Assembly: GCF_002915575.1 (NCBI RefSeq)
Contig: NZ_PQGD01000006.1
Location: forward strand, 226,808-290,807
Direction of reading: 5' to 3'
Length of the DNA stretch: 64,000 bases
DNA from: Superficieibacter electus
GTDB lineage: Bacteria > Pseudomonadota > Gammaproteobacteria > Enterobacterales > Enterobacteriaceae
Shown here piece by piece: positions 28,395-38,876 of the stretch; the stretch's first letter is position 1; every line of letters begins with the position of its first letter. The notes under the pieces are model-generated. The model had not been told where the DNA came from and did no database searches. It saw only the letters and a program-made list of their open reading frames with translations. A program made the translations under genes and the position numbers.

Positions 28395-29303
28395 ATGCGT
28401 AATCGCACGTTTGCGGATCTGGACAGAGTAGTGGCATTGGGTGGCGGGCATGGTCTGGGACGAGTTATGTCTTCACTCTCATCGGTTGGTTCACGGTTGA
28501 CCGGCATTGTCACCACTACCGATAACGGCGGTTCCACCGGGCGCATCCGGCGTGCGGAAGGCGGCATTGCCTGGGGAGATATGCGTAATTGCCTCAACCA
28601 GCTCATCACAGAACCCAGCGTCGCGTCGGCAATGTTTGAGTACCGATTTGGCGGTAATGGCGAACTTTCCGGGCATAATCTGGGAAATTTGATGTTAAAA
28701 GCGCTGGATCACCTGAGCGTGCGGCCTCTGGAGGCCATAAATTTAATTCGTAATCTGCTCAAGGTGGACGCATTGCTGATCCCCATGTCTGAAGTGCCGG
28801 TAGATTTGATGGCGATCGACAACGAAGGCCATGAAGTTTATGGTGAGGTAAACATTGACCAGTTAAAACGGCCGCCCGTAGAACTGCTGCTCTCACCCAA
28901 AGTCCCGGCAACCCGTGAAGCCGTGCAGGCCATTGCCGAGGCCGATCTTATCCTGATTGGACCGGGCAGTTTTTATACCAGCCTGATGCCAATCCTGCTA
29001 TTAGGCGATATTACTCAGGCGCTGCGACGCGCGCCGGCACCGATGATTTACATTGGCAATTTAGGCCGTGAAGTCAGTCTCCCGGCCGCCGAGTTACAGG
29101 TTGTTGATAAACTGGCGCTGATGGAGCGGGCGATTGGTAAGCGGGTTATTGACGCCGTGGTCATTGGTCCGGATACCGATATTCAGGGTATAGAAGACCG
29201 GCTGGTTATTCAGCAACCGCTGGAAGCCAGCGATATTCCTTACCTTCACGATCGGCATTTGTTACGCAAGGCACTGGAGCAAGCGGTTCAGGCGCTTGGA
29301 TAA
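28395..29303 (+). CDS. ybhK: YbhK, YvcK/CofD-like putative gluconeogenesis factor
   Basis: A 302-residue cytoplasmic protein of the UPF0052 (YvcK) family, related to LPPG:FO 2-phospho-L-lactate transferase CofD. The N-terminal [13 protein letters not shown] loop and the segment [11 protein letters not shown] are family hallmarks. Relatives bind UDP-sugars and affect cell wall and carbon metabolism; no activity is established for YbhK. It diverges from moaA. eptA follows after 83 bases with its own PmrA box. Confidence 0.93.
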   Translation: MRNRTFADLDRVVALGGGHGLGRVMSSLSSVGSRLTGIVTTTDNGGSTGRIRRAEGGIAWGDMRNCLNQLITEPSVASAMFEYRFGGNGELSGHNLGNLMLKALDHLSVRPLEAINLIRNLLKVDALLIPMSEVPVDLMAIDNEGHEVYGEVNIDQLKRPPVELLLSPKVPATREAVQAIAEADLILIGPGSFYTSLMPILLLGDITQALRRAPAPMIYIGNLGREVSLPAAELQVVDKLALMERAIGKRVIDAVVIGPDTDIQGIEDRLVIQQPLEASDIPYLHDRHLLRKALEQAVQALG

Positions 29304-29324
29304 TCTGCTCGCCGTTAGTTCAAT

Positions 29325-29341
29325 CTTAAGGTTAGCTTAAA
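29325..29341 (+). promoter_or_regulatory. PmrA (BasR) box upstream of eptA
   Basis: CTTAAGGTTAGCTTAAA is a direct repeat CTTAAG-N5-CTTAAA, agreeing with the PmrA consensus YTTAAK-N5-YTTAAK except at the last base. It lies 46 bases before the eptA start, consistent with autoactivation of the eptA-basR-basS operon. Confidence 0.85.
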
Positions 29342-29386
29342 CCTTCTCTGCCAGCATGACGTTCTCTTTACTGGCGAGAACACATC

Positions 29387-31027
29387 ATGCGGGCGTTTCA
29401 TCTGCGCAGACCAACTCTCGGTCTGCTGACCTTTCTGCTACTTTTTGCATTTTACATCGCGCTTTGCCTGAATCTGGCGTTCTGGCACCAGGCGTTCAGA
29501 TTGCTGCCGGTAAATTCTCTTCACTCAGCGCTGGTATTCATTTCTATGCCTGTGGTGGCGCTGGCAGTGATGAATATCCTGCTGACAGTGGCATCTTTGC
29601 TGCGCCTGCATCGGCTGGTGATAAGCATTTTTGTCATGCTCGGCGCAGCGGTGCAGTATTTTATTCTTAATTTTGCGATCGTAATGGATCGCTCGATGAT
29701 CGATAACGTCCTTGATACCACCGCTGCGGAAAGTTTCGCACTGCTCTCATCGCGGCTGGTATTATCGTTACTGTTTTCCGGCGTACTGGTGGCCGGGCTT
29801 GCGTGGTGGGTGAAAATTCGTTACCCCGCCACACTGACGCGCGGCCTGCTCCTGCGTACCGTTAACATCACACTTTCCATACTGGCGATCCTGCTGGTGG
29901 CCCTGCTATTTTACAAAGATTATGCGTCGTTGTTTCGCAATAATAAACAGCTGGTTAAATCACTCAATCCTTCCAACAGTATCGTGGCCAGTTGGTCCTG
30001 GTATATTCACAACCGGATGGATAATTTACCGCTGGTACGCATTGGCGAGGATGCAAAGCAAGACCCGGGAAGGCATCAGGGGCCGCGTAAAAACCTGACA
30101 ATCCTGATTGTGGGCGAAACCTCACGGGCGGCAAATTTTTCTCTCGGCGGTTACTCACGCGAGACCAATCCTCGCCTCCGGCAGGACCACGTTATTTATT
30201 TCCCGCAAACCACCTCATGCGGTACGGCAACAGCAGTGTCAGTTCCCTGCATGTTCTCAGGTATGCCGCGCCAGCATTACGACGCCCAGCTGGCACATCA
30301 TCAGGAGGGACTTCTGGACGTTATTCAGCGCGCGGGGATCAAGGTGCTCTGGAACGAAAATGATGGCGGCTGTAAAGGTGCCTGTGAGCGGGTACCCACC
30401 CAGGATATGACCGCTAAGAAACTGGCGGGTCAGTGTATTGATGGCGAATGTTATGACGAGGTGTTATTTGACGATCTCAACCATTACATTGATACGCTTC
30501 AGGGCGATGGCGTTATCGTGCTGCATACCATTGGTAGCCACGGCCCAACGTATTTTAACCGTTATCCTTCCCGATTTCGCACGTTTACCCCAACCTGCGA
30601 CACAAATGAGATCCAGACCTGCAGTCAGCAACAACTGGTGAATACCTATGATAATACGATTCTGTATGTGGATTATATTGTCGATAAAGCGATCAAACTG
30701 CTACAGAGCAAGCAGGATAACTTTACTACCAGCCTGGTGTATTTGTCGGATCACGGTGAATCACTGGGGGAAGACGGGGTCTATTTACACGGGTTACCAT
30801 GGTCGGTAGCCCCACAGATGCAAAAACAAATCCCGTTACTGATTTGGCTCTCAGAGGATTATCAGAAACGCTATCACGTTAGTCAGTCGTGTGTGGAGAA
30901 AAAGGCCGACACTCAATCATACTCACAGGATAATCTTTTCTCTACCATGCTGGGTCTGGTGGGCGTCAACACACAGGTTTATCAAGGGAAAGACGATATT
31001 TTATCGTCGTGCAGAGGAGCTCGCTAA
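29387..31027 (+). CDS. eptA: EptA (PmrC) lipid A phosphoethanolamine transferase
   Basis: Inner-membrane enzyme that moves phosphoethanolamine from phosphatidylethanolamine to lipid A, lowering surface charge and causing polymyxin resistance. Of its 546 residues, five hydrophobic segments occupy about 1-185 and the periplasmic sulfatase-like domain the rest. Catalytic-site elements are present: GETSRAANFSLGGY, the Thr nucleophile in SCGTATAVSVPCMFS, LSDHGESLGE and the His in YLHGLP. Paired cysteines typical of EptA are seen. It is followed without a gap by basR. The sequence is EptA/PmrC-like within the family that also includes MCR. Confidence 0.95.
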   Translation: MRAFHLRRPTLGLLTFLLLFAFYIALCLNLAFWHQAFRLLPVNSLHSALVFISMPVVALAVMNILLTVASLLRLHRLVISIFVMLGAAVQYFILNFAIVMDRSMIDNVLDTTAAESFALLSSRLVLSLLFSGVLVAGLAWWVKIRYPATLTRGLLLRTVNITLSILAILLVALLFYKDYASLFRNNKQLVKSLNPSNSIVASWSWYIHNRMDNLPLVRIGEDAKQDPGRHQGPRKNLTILIVGETSRAANFSLGGYSRETNPRLRQDHVIYFPQTTSCGTATAVSVPCMFSGMPRQHYDAQLAHHQEGLLDVIQRAGIKVLWNENDGGCKGACERVPTQDMTAKKLAGQCIDGECYDEVLFDDLNHYIDTLQGDGVIVLHTIGSHGPTYFNRYPSRFRTFTPTCDTNEIQTCSQQQLVNTYDNTILYVDYIVDKAIKLLQSKQDNFTTSLVYLSDHGESLGEDGVYLHGLPWSVAPQMQKQIPLLIWLSEDYQKRYHVSQSCVEKKADTQSYSQDNLFSTMLGLVGVNTQVYQGKDDILSSCRGAR

Positions 31028-31693
31028 GTGAAAATATTAGTTATTGAGGATGATGCTTTACTGTTGCAGGGGTTAATACTGGCCATGCAGAACGAGGGAT
31101 ATGTCTGTGATGGCGTGTCGACTGGCCGTGAAGCCAGAATTTGTCTGGCCAACGCACATTACAGTCTGGTGGTACTGGACCTGGGGTTACCGGATCAGGA
31201 TGGTTTACAGTTACTGGCTAATCTGCGGCGGGAGAAATTCACCCAGCCGGTATTGATCCTCACGGCCCGTGATACCGTTGGCGATCGCATTGCCGGGCTG
31301 GATACTGGCGCTGATGACTATTTAATCAAGCCTTTCGCGCTTGACGAATTGAATGCCCGTATCCGCGCGCTGCTGCGCCGCCATCATAACCAGGGCGACA
31401 ACGAAATCACCATTGAAAATCTGACGTTGAACGTAACCCGTCGTCAGGTCTGGCTGGATGGACAGCTCCTTGAACTCACGCCAAAAGAGTATGCGCTACT
31501 CTCAAGATTGATGCTCAAAGCAGGAAGCCCGGTGCATCGTGAAATTCTCTATAATGATATTTATAACTGGGACAATGAGCCCTCAACCAATACGTTGGAA
31601 GTGCATATCCATAACCTGCGCGATAAAATTGGTAAAACACGTATTCGTACGGTACGAGGCTTTGGCTATATGATGGTGGGTCCGGATAAATAA
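31028..31693 (+). CDS. basR: BasR (PmrA) response regulator
   Basis: OmpR/PhoB-type response regulator, 221 residues, very similar to Salmonella PmrA. The receiver domain has the acidic pair near residues 8-9 and the phosphoacceptor Asp51 in VVLDLGLPD, with switch residues T79 and K101-P-F. The winged-helix output domain follows (about 125-218; [12 protein letters not shown]). Translation starts at a GTG right at the eptA stop. It activates lipid A modification genes via PmrA boxes such as the one at 29325. Confidence 0.95.
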   Translation: MKILVIEDDALLLQGLILAMQNEGYVCDGVSTGREARICLANAHYSLVVLDLGLPDQDGLQLLANLRREKFTQPVLILTARDTVGDRIAGLDTGADDYLIKPFALDELNARIRALLRRHHNQGDNEITIENLTLNVTRRQVWLDGQLLELTPKEYALLSRLMLKAGSPVHREILYNDIYNWDNEPSTNTLEVHIHNLRDKIGKTRIRTVRGFGYMMVGPDK

Positions 31694-32769
31694 TGGCGAT
31701 CTTCAGCGGACGAAAAACCACGATGCGCAGCCAGTTGCTGCTGACCATTGGCGCAATTCTCATTGTGTGCCAGGTGTTCAGCGTTTTCTGGCTGTGGCAT
31801 GAAAGTAAAGAGCAAATTCAGCTGTTGGTTGAGAGCGCCATTCATAATCACAACAACAGTAAACATATTGAGCACGAAGTTCGCGAAGCGGTCGCCAGCC
31901 TGTTGGTCCCCAGCTTGTTGATTATCGGCCTGGCCCTGGTCATTAGCTTCCATGCAGTGAAAAAGATCACCCGCCCGCTGGCTGAGTTGCAGCGCGAGCT
32001 GGGTACCCGCACGCCTGATAATCTTCAGCCCATTGCCATTAATGCCTCCGTTAGCGAAGTGGAAGCCGTCACCTTCGCTATCAATCAGCTGGTCGAGCGG
32101 CTTACGGTTACGCTTGAGCGTGAGCGACTTTTTACCGCTGATGTCGCCCATGAGCTGCGTACGCCGCTGGCCGGGCTGCGCCTGCATCTGGAGCTGATTG
32201 GCCGGGCCGGCACGGCTAACGTGGAGCCACTCCTGCAGCGCCTCGATCAGATGACTACCAGCATTGCTCAGCTTCTTCAACTGGCGCGGGTCGGGCAATC
32301 CTTCTCTGCGGGGAGCTATCAGCAGGTGAATCTATACCGGGATGTGCTTTTGCCACTTCAGGGGGAGCTTGAAACTATGCTCTCGCAGCGCCAGCAGTAC
32401 CTGACGTTGCCGGTGGAAAGTCAGGTCGCGGTATTAGGCGATGCGACGCTGTTGCGTGTTTTGCTCAGAAATCTGGTCGAAAACGCCTATCGTTATAGCC
32501 CTGAGGGCTCAGTGATTACCATTAGTATTGATAACACCGACGACCCGGTATTGATCGTCGAGGATGAAGGGCCGGGAATAGACGAAGCTAAGGGCGGCGA
32601 GCTCAGTAAGGCGTTTGTGCGTATGGACAGCCGGTATGGCGGGATAGGCCTTGGATTGAGCATCGTTACGCGCATCGCGCAATTGCACGACGCGCAGTTT
32701 TTTTTGCACAACCGGCGATCGCAGCCAGGTGCGCGGGCCTGGGTGAAATTCAGACCGCTGCGTGCTTAG
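31693..32769 (+). CDS. basS: BasS (PmrB) sensor histidine kinase
   Basis: Membrane sensor kinase, 358 residues, partner of BasR. Two membrane segments (about 15-37 and 68-90) flank a short periplasmic loop. The loop keeps two ExxE motifs (ESKE near the start and EVRE near the end) that bind Fe3+ in Salmonella PmrB. The HAMP domain is followed by the H box FTADVAHELRTPL (phosphorylated His near 152) and the ATPase motifs NLVENAYRYS, DEGPGID and GGIGLGLSI. It overlaps basR by one base. Mutations in this protein commonly cause colistin resistance; nothing obviously aberrant is seen here. Confidence 0.94.
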   Translation: MAIFSGRKTTMRSQLLLTIGAILIVCQVFSVFWLWHESKEQIQLLVESAIHNHNNSKHIEHEVREAVASLLVPSLLIIGLALVISFHAVKKITRPLAELQRELGTRTPDNLQPIAINASVSEVEAVTFAINQLVERLTVTLERERLFTADVAHELRTPLAGLRLHLELIGRAGTANVEPLLQRLDQMTTSIAQLLQLARVGQSFSAGSYQQVNLYRDVLLPLQGELETMLSQRQQYLTLPVESQVAVLGDATLLRVLLRNLVENAYRYSPEGSVITISIDNTDDPVLIVEDEGPGIDEAKGGELSKAFVRMDSRYGGIGLGLSIVTRIAQLHDAQFFLHNRRSQPGARAWVKFRPLRA

Positions 32770-32787
32770 CAGCGTCGCTACGGTGAC

Positions 32788-32819
32788 AGGAAGCGCCGGA
32801 TGGCGCTTATCCTGCCTGC
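32788..32819. repeat. REP-like hairpin after basS
   Basis: The stretch AGCGCCGGATGGCGCTTATC is part of a common enterobacterial REP-type palindrome. It lies between the convergent ends of basS and uvrB and may help terminate both. Confidence 0.55.
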
Positions 32820-32858
32820 AATCAATGCCCGGCTATATTTGCACCCTGCACGGGCGCA

Positions 32859-34877
32859 CTATGAGGCGGCGATAAACAGGTCACGTAACTGCTGGAGCTG
32901 ATCGCGCGTCTGTGCCGCTTCTTCGAACTCCAGATCTCGGGCGTGCTGCATCATTTTCGCTTCCAGCTCGTGAATTTTCTGCTGCAGTGCTTTCGGGGTC
33001 AGAGCCAGTTCTGCGTCATCCTGTACCGGATGACGTGCTTTACCACGCCCTTTTGCTTTAGTCTTCGCAATGTTTTCACCCAGCGCCAGAATGTCGACCA
33101 CTTTCTTATTCAGGCCCTGCGGCACAATGCCGTGTTCTTCATTGTATTGCTGCTGTTTTTCGCGGCGGCGCTCGGTTTCGCTGATGGCTTTTTCCATCGA
33201 CGGCGTGATTTTGTCGCCATACAGGATAGCTTTACCGTTGATATTACGGGCCGCACGCCCGATGGTCTGGATCAGTGAGCGTTCTGAACGCAGGAAGCCC
33301 TCTTTGTCTGCATCCAGGATAGCAACCAGAGACACTTCCGGCATATCCAGCCCCTCACGCAGCAGGTTAATCCCCACCAGCACGTCAAACTCGCCGAGGC
33401 GCAGATCGCGTATGATTTCCATGCGCTCGACGGTGTCAATGTCCGAGTGGAGATAGCGTACCCGCTCACCGTGCTCGTCAAGATATTCGGTTAAATCTTC
33501 TGCCATACGCTTAGTGAGGGTGGTCACCAGCACGCGTTCGTTAATCGCCACGCGTTTGCGGATTTCTGAGAGCAAATCATCAACCTGTGTCGCCACCGGC
33601 CGCACTTCAATAATGGGGTCCAGCAGCCCGGTCGGACGGACCACCTGATCCACAACCTCATCACCGGATTTTTCCAGCTCATACTTGCCAGGCGTTGCGG
33701 AGACGTAAATCGTCTGTGGCGCAAGCGCTTCAAACTCTTCAAACTTCATTGGGCGGTTATCCAGCGCCGAAGGCAGGCGGAAACCATACTCGACCAGGGT
33801 TTCTTTACGCGCCCGGTCGCCGCGATACATGCCGCCAATTTGTGGAATAGTGACGTGGGATTCATCAACTACCAGCAGCCCATCTGCAGGTAAATAATCA
33901 AACAGGGTTGGTGGCGCTTCGCCCGGCCCGCGCCCGGAAAGGTAGCGCGAGTAGTTTTCAATGCCCGAGCAGTAGCCCAGCTCGTTCATCATTTCGAGAT
34001 CGAACTGAGTACGCTGGGTGATGCGCTGTTCTTCTAGTAGCTTATTATTTGCCAGCAGCGTTTTACGACGGTCAGACAGCTCGACTTTAATGTCTTCCAT
34101 TGCCTGCACAATGCGTTCGCGTGGCGTCACGTAGTGCGTTTTCGGGTACACGGTGAAACGCTGGATGGTGGACTCAATATGCCCGGTCAGCGGGTCGAAC
34201 AGCGACAAACGCTCGACTTCTTCGTCAAACAGCTCCACGCGCAGCGCCACATCATCAGATTCCGCCGGGAAGATATCAATCACCTCCCCGCGCACGCGGA
34301 AGGTACCGCGCTGAAATGCCTGGTCGTTACGGGCGTACTGCAACTCGGCAAGGCGACGCAGAATATCGCGCTGATTGATGATCATACCGATAGTCAGGTG
34401 CAGCATCATTTTTAGGTACGAGTCAGGATCGCCAAGACCGTAAATGGCAGAAACGGACGCCACCACTACCACATCCCGACGCTCCAGCAGGGCTTTAGTT
34501 GCCGACAGGCGCATCTGTTCAATATGTTCATTGACCGAGGCATCTTTCTCAATAAAGGTGTCCGAGCTGGGGACATAGGCTTCCGGCTGATAGTAGTCGT
34601 AATACGAGACGAAATACTCGACGGCGTTATCCGGGAAAAACTCTTTCATCTCGCCATACAGCTGCGCTGCCAGCGTTTTGTTTGGTGCCAGCACCATTGT
34701 CGGACGCTGAAGATCGGCAATGACGTTGGCGACGGTAAACGTCTTCCCTGACCCCGTTACGCCAAGAAGCGTCTGATGGGCCAGGCCATCTTCAAGACCT
34801 TCTTTAAGACGACGAATCGCCTCCGGCTGATCGCCAGAGGGACGGAATGCGGAATTCAGTTTGAACGCTTTACTCAT
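32859..34877 (-). CDS. uvrB: UvrABC excinuclease subunit UvrB
   Basis: Damage-recognition helicase-like subunit of nucleotide excision repair, 672 residues. Visible elements: Walker A GVTGSGKT (about 39-46), the beta-hairpin tyrosine region [10 protein letters not shown] (about 92-101) that probes the lesion, DESH box, the second RecA domain motif GRAARN, and the C-terminal UVR domain that contacts UvrC ([20 protein letters not shown]). A consensus LexA box lies 75 bases upstream. It is transcribed convergently with basS. Confidence 0.97.
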   Translation of the reverse strand: MSKAFKLNSAFRPSGDQPEAIRRLKEGLEDGLAHQTLLGVTGSGKTFTVANVIADLQRPTMVLAPNKTLAAQLYGEMKEFFPDNAVEYFVSYYDYYQPEAYVPSSDTFIEKDASVNEHIEQMRLSATKALLERRDVVVVASVSAIYGLGDPDSYLKMMLHLTIGMIINQRDILRRLAELQYARNDQAFQRGTFRVRGEVIDIFPAESDDVALRVELFDEEVERLSLFDPLTGHIESTIQRFTVYPKTHYVTPRERIVQAMEDIKVELSDRRKTLLANNKLLEEQRITQRTQFDLEMMNELGYCSGIENYSRYLSGRGPGEAPPTLFDYLPADGLLVVDESHVTIPQIGGMYRGDRARKETLVEYGFRLPSALDNRPMKFEEFEALAPQTIYVSATPGKYELEKSGDEVVDQVVRPTGLLDPIIEVRPVATQVDDLLSEIRKRVAINERVLVTTLTKRMAEDLTEYLDEHGERVRYLHSDIDTVERMEIIRDLRLGEFDVLVGINLLREGLDMPEVSLVAILDADKEGFLRSERSLIQTIGRAARNINGKAILYGDKITPSMEKAISETERRREKQQQYNEEHGIVPQGLNKKVVDILALGENIAKTKAKGRGKARHPVQDDAELALTPKALQQKIHELEAKMMQHARDLEFEEAAQTRDQLQQLRDLFIAAS

Positions 34878-34951
34878 TAATGGCTACCTGAAAGGAGGAA
34901 ACGGGCAGGTGTTTAATTTTACGCGTCGTTGATGATTTTGCCAACAGCTAA

Positions 34952-34971
34952 CACTGGATAAAAAACCAGTA
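34952..34971 (-). promoter_or_regulatory. LexA (SOS) box of uvrB
   Basis: CACTGGATAAAAAACCAGTA has the perfect CTG-N10-CAG architecture and resembles the E. coli uvrB SOS operator. Confidence 0.92.
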
Positions 34972-35259
34972 CAGATAAAATAGTGCTGGTTGCGCGCGAA
35001 ATCGGTAGCAAAAGCGTAGTGCCAGTACGAAAATTTGCCACCTGAAATCGGTTATCCCCAAAAATAAGCGTTTTTTAACTTTGTCAAGTAACGTCATGAC
35101 GGATTTGTGGCAGTAGATGACAGATTTCTTGCAGAGCTTGCTTTTATTTAACACGTTGAAATATAAGATATTAACATAAAAGATGCGTTTGCCGTCAATT
35201 CAGGCGCAAGCCGCGTATTCTCTCGTTTATCACGCCTTTTCTAACTCTAATACACAAGG

Positions 35260-35268
35260 TTATCCACA
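35260..35268. promoter_or_regulatory. Consensus DnaA box upstream of uvrB
   Basis: TTATCCACA is an exact high-affinity DnaA box. DnaA sites upstream of uvrB have been described in E. coli, where they overlap a distal promoter. Confidence 0.7.
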
Positions 35269-35606
35269 GGAATGGTGGATAACTGACGCCAGCCCTTAGC
35301 CACCGCTCTCTGGCAAAAACAGGCCCAGTCGGAAAAAGACGATCAGAAAAAATATTTACCACTATTTTTTGTCTTTTATTAGCTTAAGGGCGCTGGGCAA
35401 TTCGCTCACCACGGTGGGATTGTTGCACCACTATTTTTCTGCTCTGGCACCGACAAAGGGCATGGGTGTGAGTCGATGTGCGTTATTTTCCTCCTGATTC
35501 TCAGCGCTATCCGAAATAAGTGCCTTTTTTGATGATTTCATAACCGCTGGCAAGCCTTTTGCAATACAACAGAATCGAACGCAGGTGCTGAATTGAGAGG
35601 TCATCC

Positions 35607-36323
35607 ATGTTGAGTCTACGCGCTGTAAATCAGTTTTACGGAAACCAGCATACGCTGTGGAATATTACGCTGGAGCTTCAGCCGGGAAAATGCACCAGCG
35701 TTATTGGCCTGCCCGGGATGGGAAAAACGACCCTAATCCATTGCATCACCGGTTTTTTGCCCATTGAGAGCGGCAGCATTTTCTGGCATGGCGATGATGC
35801 ACCGCCGTGCGATCTTCTCCCCCTCTCTGCCCCCCACCGTACCGCGCTCGGAATGGGCTATGTCCCGCAGGAAAGGCGGATCTTTTCGCAACTGACGGTA
35901 GAGGAGAATCTGCATATTGCTCATGCCGCCAGCGGGGACGGCGCGGTGAAGCGCGGTATATATGATTTTTTCCCCGAACTTTGCGCCCTGCGCCAGCGAA
36001 AGGCCGCCACGCTTTCACATGAGCAGCAGTATCAACTGGCCCTGGCCAGCGCGCTGGTTGCAGGCCCGCGCCTGTTGATTCTGGATGAACCAACGCGTGG
36101 CGCGGGCCAGGCATTTTTGCATAAGCTCGGGGAGATTATCCTGCGCCTGAAACGCGAACTGGGGCTGACAATCCTGCTGGCGGAGCAGCATTTGTCGTTT
36201 ATCCATCACGTTTCAGATCGTTTTCTCCTGCTTCATCAGGGGCGTAACGTCGCGCAGGGACAGGTTAATCAGCTCGATCAACAGTTGCTCACACAGTGGA
36301 TGACACCCGCGCCAGGTCGCTAA
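35607..36323 (+). CDS. Orphan UrtE/LivF-like ABC ATPase with degenerate signature
   Basis: A 238-residue ATP-binding protein related to the branched-chain amino acid/urea class (LivF, UrtE). Walker A GLPGMGKT is at 34-41, a Q-loop in MGYVPQERRIF near 83-93, Walker B LLILDE at 156-161 and the H-loop His at 195. The signature is LSHEQQ (136-141) instead of LSGGQ, and the D-loop region reads EPTRGAGQ. No permease, second ATPase or binding protein gene is adjacent; it lies between uvrB and bioD, whose end it overlaps by 35 bases tail to tail. ATP binding is plausible; transport function is uncertain. K-12 has no gene here. Confidence 0.8.
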   Translation: MLSLRAVNQFYGNQHTLWNITLELQPGKCTSVIGLPGMGKTTLIHCITGFLPIESGSIFWHGDDAPPCDLLPLSAPHRTALGMGYVPQERRIFSQLTVEENLHIAHAASGDGAVKRGIYDFFPELCALRQRKAATLSHEQQYQLALASALVAGPRLLILDEPTRGAGQAFLHKLGEIILRLKRELGLTILLAEQHLSFIHHVSDRFLLLHQGRNVAQGQVNQLDQQLLTQWMTPAPGR

Positions 36324-36987
36324 GGTCGAGATACTGACCGAGGTCCGCAGTTTCAGGCCCGTGTTCAAGCCACGGGATCTCGCCTAACAGCGGTGCCGGT
36401 ACGACGCGCCGCAAAGTGGCGAGATATTCCTGGTGGCGACGCCCCGGCGGCGTAATGTCATTCGCAATCCAGCCTGCCAGGGGTAGTCCCGCTTGCCGGA
36501 CTGCCTGCGCCGTTAACATGGCATGATTAATACATCCTAGTTTCACCCCAACCACGAGGATCACCGGCAGTTGTTCCGTGCCAACCCAGTCGGCAAAAGT
36601 TAGCGTCGGGGAGAGCGGCGTGAACCACCCTCCGGCTCCCTCCACCAGCACCCACTCCGCCCGCGCTTCAAGCTCCCTCAACCCCGCAGACAGTACCGCT
36701 GCGTCAATTGGTCGCCCTTCATCGGCGCTGGCAATGTGCGGTGAGGTCGGCTCGGCAAAAGTACAGGGATTCACCTGGTGATAATTGAGCAGCAGGCTGC
36801 TGTTGCGCTGAAGCGCCAGCGCGTCGCTATTACGCAACCCTTCAGCCGTGCTTTCACTGCCGGACGCAACCGGCTTATAGCCTGCTGTCACAAATCCCTG
36901 GCGTCTGGCTGCCTGAAGCAGCGCACAACTGGCGACGGTTTTACCGACTTCAGTGTCGGTTCCGGTGACAAAAAAACGGTTAATCAC
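36289..36987 (-). CDS. bioD: Dethiobiotin synthetase BioD
   Basis: ATP-dependent carboxylase that closes the ureido ring of dethiobiotin from DAPA and CO2. I take the GTG at 36987 as start ([13 protein letters not shown]), matching the GTG start and 8-base overlap with bioC seen in E. coli; this yields 232 residues. The P-loop GTDTEVGKT is at about residues 8-16, and the catalytic region KPVASG and [10 protein letters not shown] are intact. It is the last gene of the bioBFCD operon. Confidence 0.95.
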   Translation of the reverse strand: MINRFFVTGTDTEVGKTVASCALLQAARRQGFVTAGYKPVASGSESTAEGLRNSDALALQRNSSLLLNYHQVNPCTFAEPTSPHIASADEGRPIDAAVLSAGLRELEARAEWVLVEGAGGWFTPLSPTLTFADWVGTEQLPVILVVGVKLGCINHAMLTAQAVRQAGLPLAGWIANDITPPGRRHQEYLATLRRVVPAPLLGEIPWLEHGPETADLGQYLDLSDLARVSSTV

Positions 36988-37735
36988 GTTCAATAATCCC
37001 AATAAAAAGATGATACGTCAGGGGACAATGCCCCTGCTGCTGCGGCCAGGCCAGTTGAAGCTGACGTAGCTGGCTGCGGGTCAGCGGGCGATGATTGCGT
37101 CCTTCATGCAAATGCGTGGCACCGGTGCCTTTAAGCGAACGCATGGCGCTGAGGGCGTCGGGAAACATCAGGCGAATCGACGGCTGGTAATGGCGATAAC
37201 GCCAGCCGGACAACGCCGCATGTACAGCCTCAACGGGCATAAAGCGATTGACATGTGGACGTCCATCAACAGCCTGCCACGCCTGCGCAACTTCGGGCAG
37301 CGAGCCGGCAATGAGCGTGGTGAACGCCACCCTGCCACCCGGCCTGACAAGCCGGTAAAGCTCAGCAATAGCGACCTGCAAGTTGTCACACCACTGCACG
37401 GCCAGATTACTCCAGGCCAGATCGAACTGCGCATCCGCCAGCGGAATCGCCTCAATGTCGGCCAGTAGATAGTGATCCGCCGCCGCCTGGCGCTGCGCCT
37501 CTTCCAGCATCGGCGCTGACAGGTCCAGCGCAGTCACCAGGCTTCCCTGCTCACGCCAGTAGCGGCTCATGCCGCCGGGGCCGCATCCGGCATCCAGGAC
37601 TCGGGGCACAGGCTGTGCCGGCAGTTTACTCAATAATGCCGCAGCGCTTTGCCGTTGCAGACTGTCATGCTGTAAATAGACCGACGCGGCGCGTCCGAAC
37701 GCGGCTGCAACCGCCTGTTTATCAACTTGCGGCAT
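36980..37735 (-). CDS. bioC: Malonyl-ACP O-methyltransferase BioC
   Basis: SAM-dependent methyltransferase that masks malonyl-ACP as a methyl ester so that fatty acid synthase can build the pimeloyl chain. It is 251 residues. The SAM-binding motif [15 protein letters not shown] is at about 45-59, with ALDLSAPML and [11 protein letters not shown] following. It overlaps bioF by 14 bases and bioD by 8. Confidence 0.96.
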   Translation of the reverse strand: MPQVDKQAVAAAFGRAASVYLQHDSLQRQSAAALLSKLPAQPVPRVLDAGCGPGGMSRYWREQGSLVTALDLSAPMLEEAQRQAAADHYLLADIEAIPLADAQFDLAWSNLAVQWCDNLQVAIAELYRLVRPGGRVAFTTLIAGSLPEVAQAWQAVDGRPHVNRFMPVEAVHAALSGWRYRHYQPSIRLMFPDALSAMRSLKGTGATHLHEGRNHRPLTRSQLRQLQLAWPQQQGHCPLTYHLFIGIIERD

Positions 37736-38876
37736 CCAGCACCTCCAGTAAACGGGCGATATCGTCAGTGGTATGTGCCGCCGTTAAGGTTAAACGCAGG
37801 CGGGCGGTGCCTTGCGCCACGGTGGGCGGACGAATGGCCGTTGCCCAACATCCCTGTTCACGTAATGCGCCTGCCATATGCAGGGCGCGGGCATTGTCGC
37901 CGACAATGAGCGGCTGAATGGCGCTGGAAGACGCGGTCAGTGCGACATCCAGCGCGGCGGCCCCGGCGCGAAAAAAAGCGATATGCCGGGCCAGCGTTTC
38001 GCGCCGCGCACGGCCTTCATCACTGCGGATCACCGCCAGCGCCGCCTGTAATGCTACGGCCTGCGCGGGAGGCATGGCAGTACTGTAGATAAGATGACGG
38101 GCAAATTGCAGCAGATAATCCGCGACGGTTTCACTGCATAACACGGCGGCCCCGCTGACACCAAAACCTTTACCGAAGGTCACAATTAACAGATCCGGCT
38201 GCACCTGCTGTTGGTGGCAACTGCCACGCCCCTCATCGCCGCTCACCCCGATGCCATGCGCATCATCAACCATCAACCATGCACCAGCGTCTCGCGTGAT
38301 GCGCCCGATGTCGGCAAGCGGCGCGCTGTCGCCGTCCATGCTAAAAATGCCTTCCGTAACCACCAGTTGTTGTCCGCCGACCGGCTTTGCCAGCAGGCGT
38401 TGCAGCTCAGAGGCGTCATTATGCGCAAAGCGCCGTAGCTGCGCCGGGCTGAGGCTGGCGGCCTCCAGCAGTGAGGCGTGGCTCAGACGGTCAGCCACGA
38501 TGCGATCGTCTTTCATCGCCAGCGCGGCAATCACCGCCTGATTGGCGGCAAAACCGGAAATAAACAAAAGCGCGCGCGGAAAGCCCAGCCACTGCGCCAG
38601 TTGATCCTCAAACTGCTGGTGGGCACAACTGTAACCGCTGACATGTCCGGAGCCACCGCTACCAACCCCAAACTGCGCCGCGCCCTGCTGCCAGGCGGCG
38701 ATCACCTGCGGATGCTGGCTGAGGCCCAGATAGTCATTGCTGGAGAAATTGAGATACCGTTGCCCCTCTGCCATCAGCCAGCGCCCGGCCCCCTGCGCCA
38801 CCGCCTGGCGACGACGCAGTGCGCTGGCGGCCTGGCGCTGCGCTAAGGCGCTGTCGATTCGCTGCTGCCAGCTCAT
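37722..38876 (-). CDS. bioF: 8-amino-7-oxononanoate synthase BioF
   Basis: PLP enzyme that condenses pimeloyl-ACP with L-alanine. The 384 residues contain [13 protein letters not shown] near 43-55, the SGFAANQA region, [10 protein letters not shown] (Asp/His contacting PLP) and the PLP lysine in [11 protein letters not shown]. Its ATG overlaps the bioB stop by 4 bases. Confidence 0.96.
   Translation of the reverse strand: MSWQQRIDSALAQRQAASALRRRQAVAQGAGRWLMAEGQRYLNFSSNDYLGLSQHPQVIAAWQQGAAQFGVGSGGSGHVSGYSCAHQQFEDQLAQWLGFPRALLFISGFAANQAVIAALAMKDDRIVADRLSHASLLEAASLSPAQLRRFAHNDASELQRLLAKPVGGQQLVVTEGIFSMDGDSAPLADIGRITRDAGAWLMVDDAHGIGVSGDEGRGSCHQQQVQPDLLIVTFGKGFGVSGAAVLCSETVADYLLQFARHLIYSTAMPPAQAVALQAALAVIRSDEGRARRETLARHIAFFRAGAAALDVALTASSSAIQPLIVGDNARALHMAGALREQGCWATAIRPPTVAQGTARLRLTLTAAHTTDDIARLLEVLDAAS

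Larger units (their letters stand above)
34878..35606. other. Long uvrB upstream region
   Basis: A 729-base non-coding region between the divergent uvrB and ABC ATPase genes. It holds the uvrB LexA box (34952-34971) and a DnaA box (35260-35268). A second TGGATAAC occurs at 35276. The stretch 35300-35600 has no recognisable gene; short frames there lack ribosome sites and protein-like composition. Confidence 0.6.
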
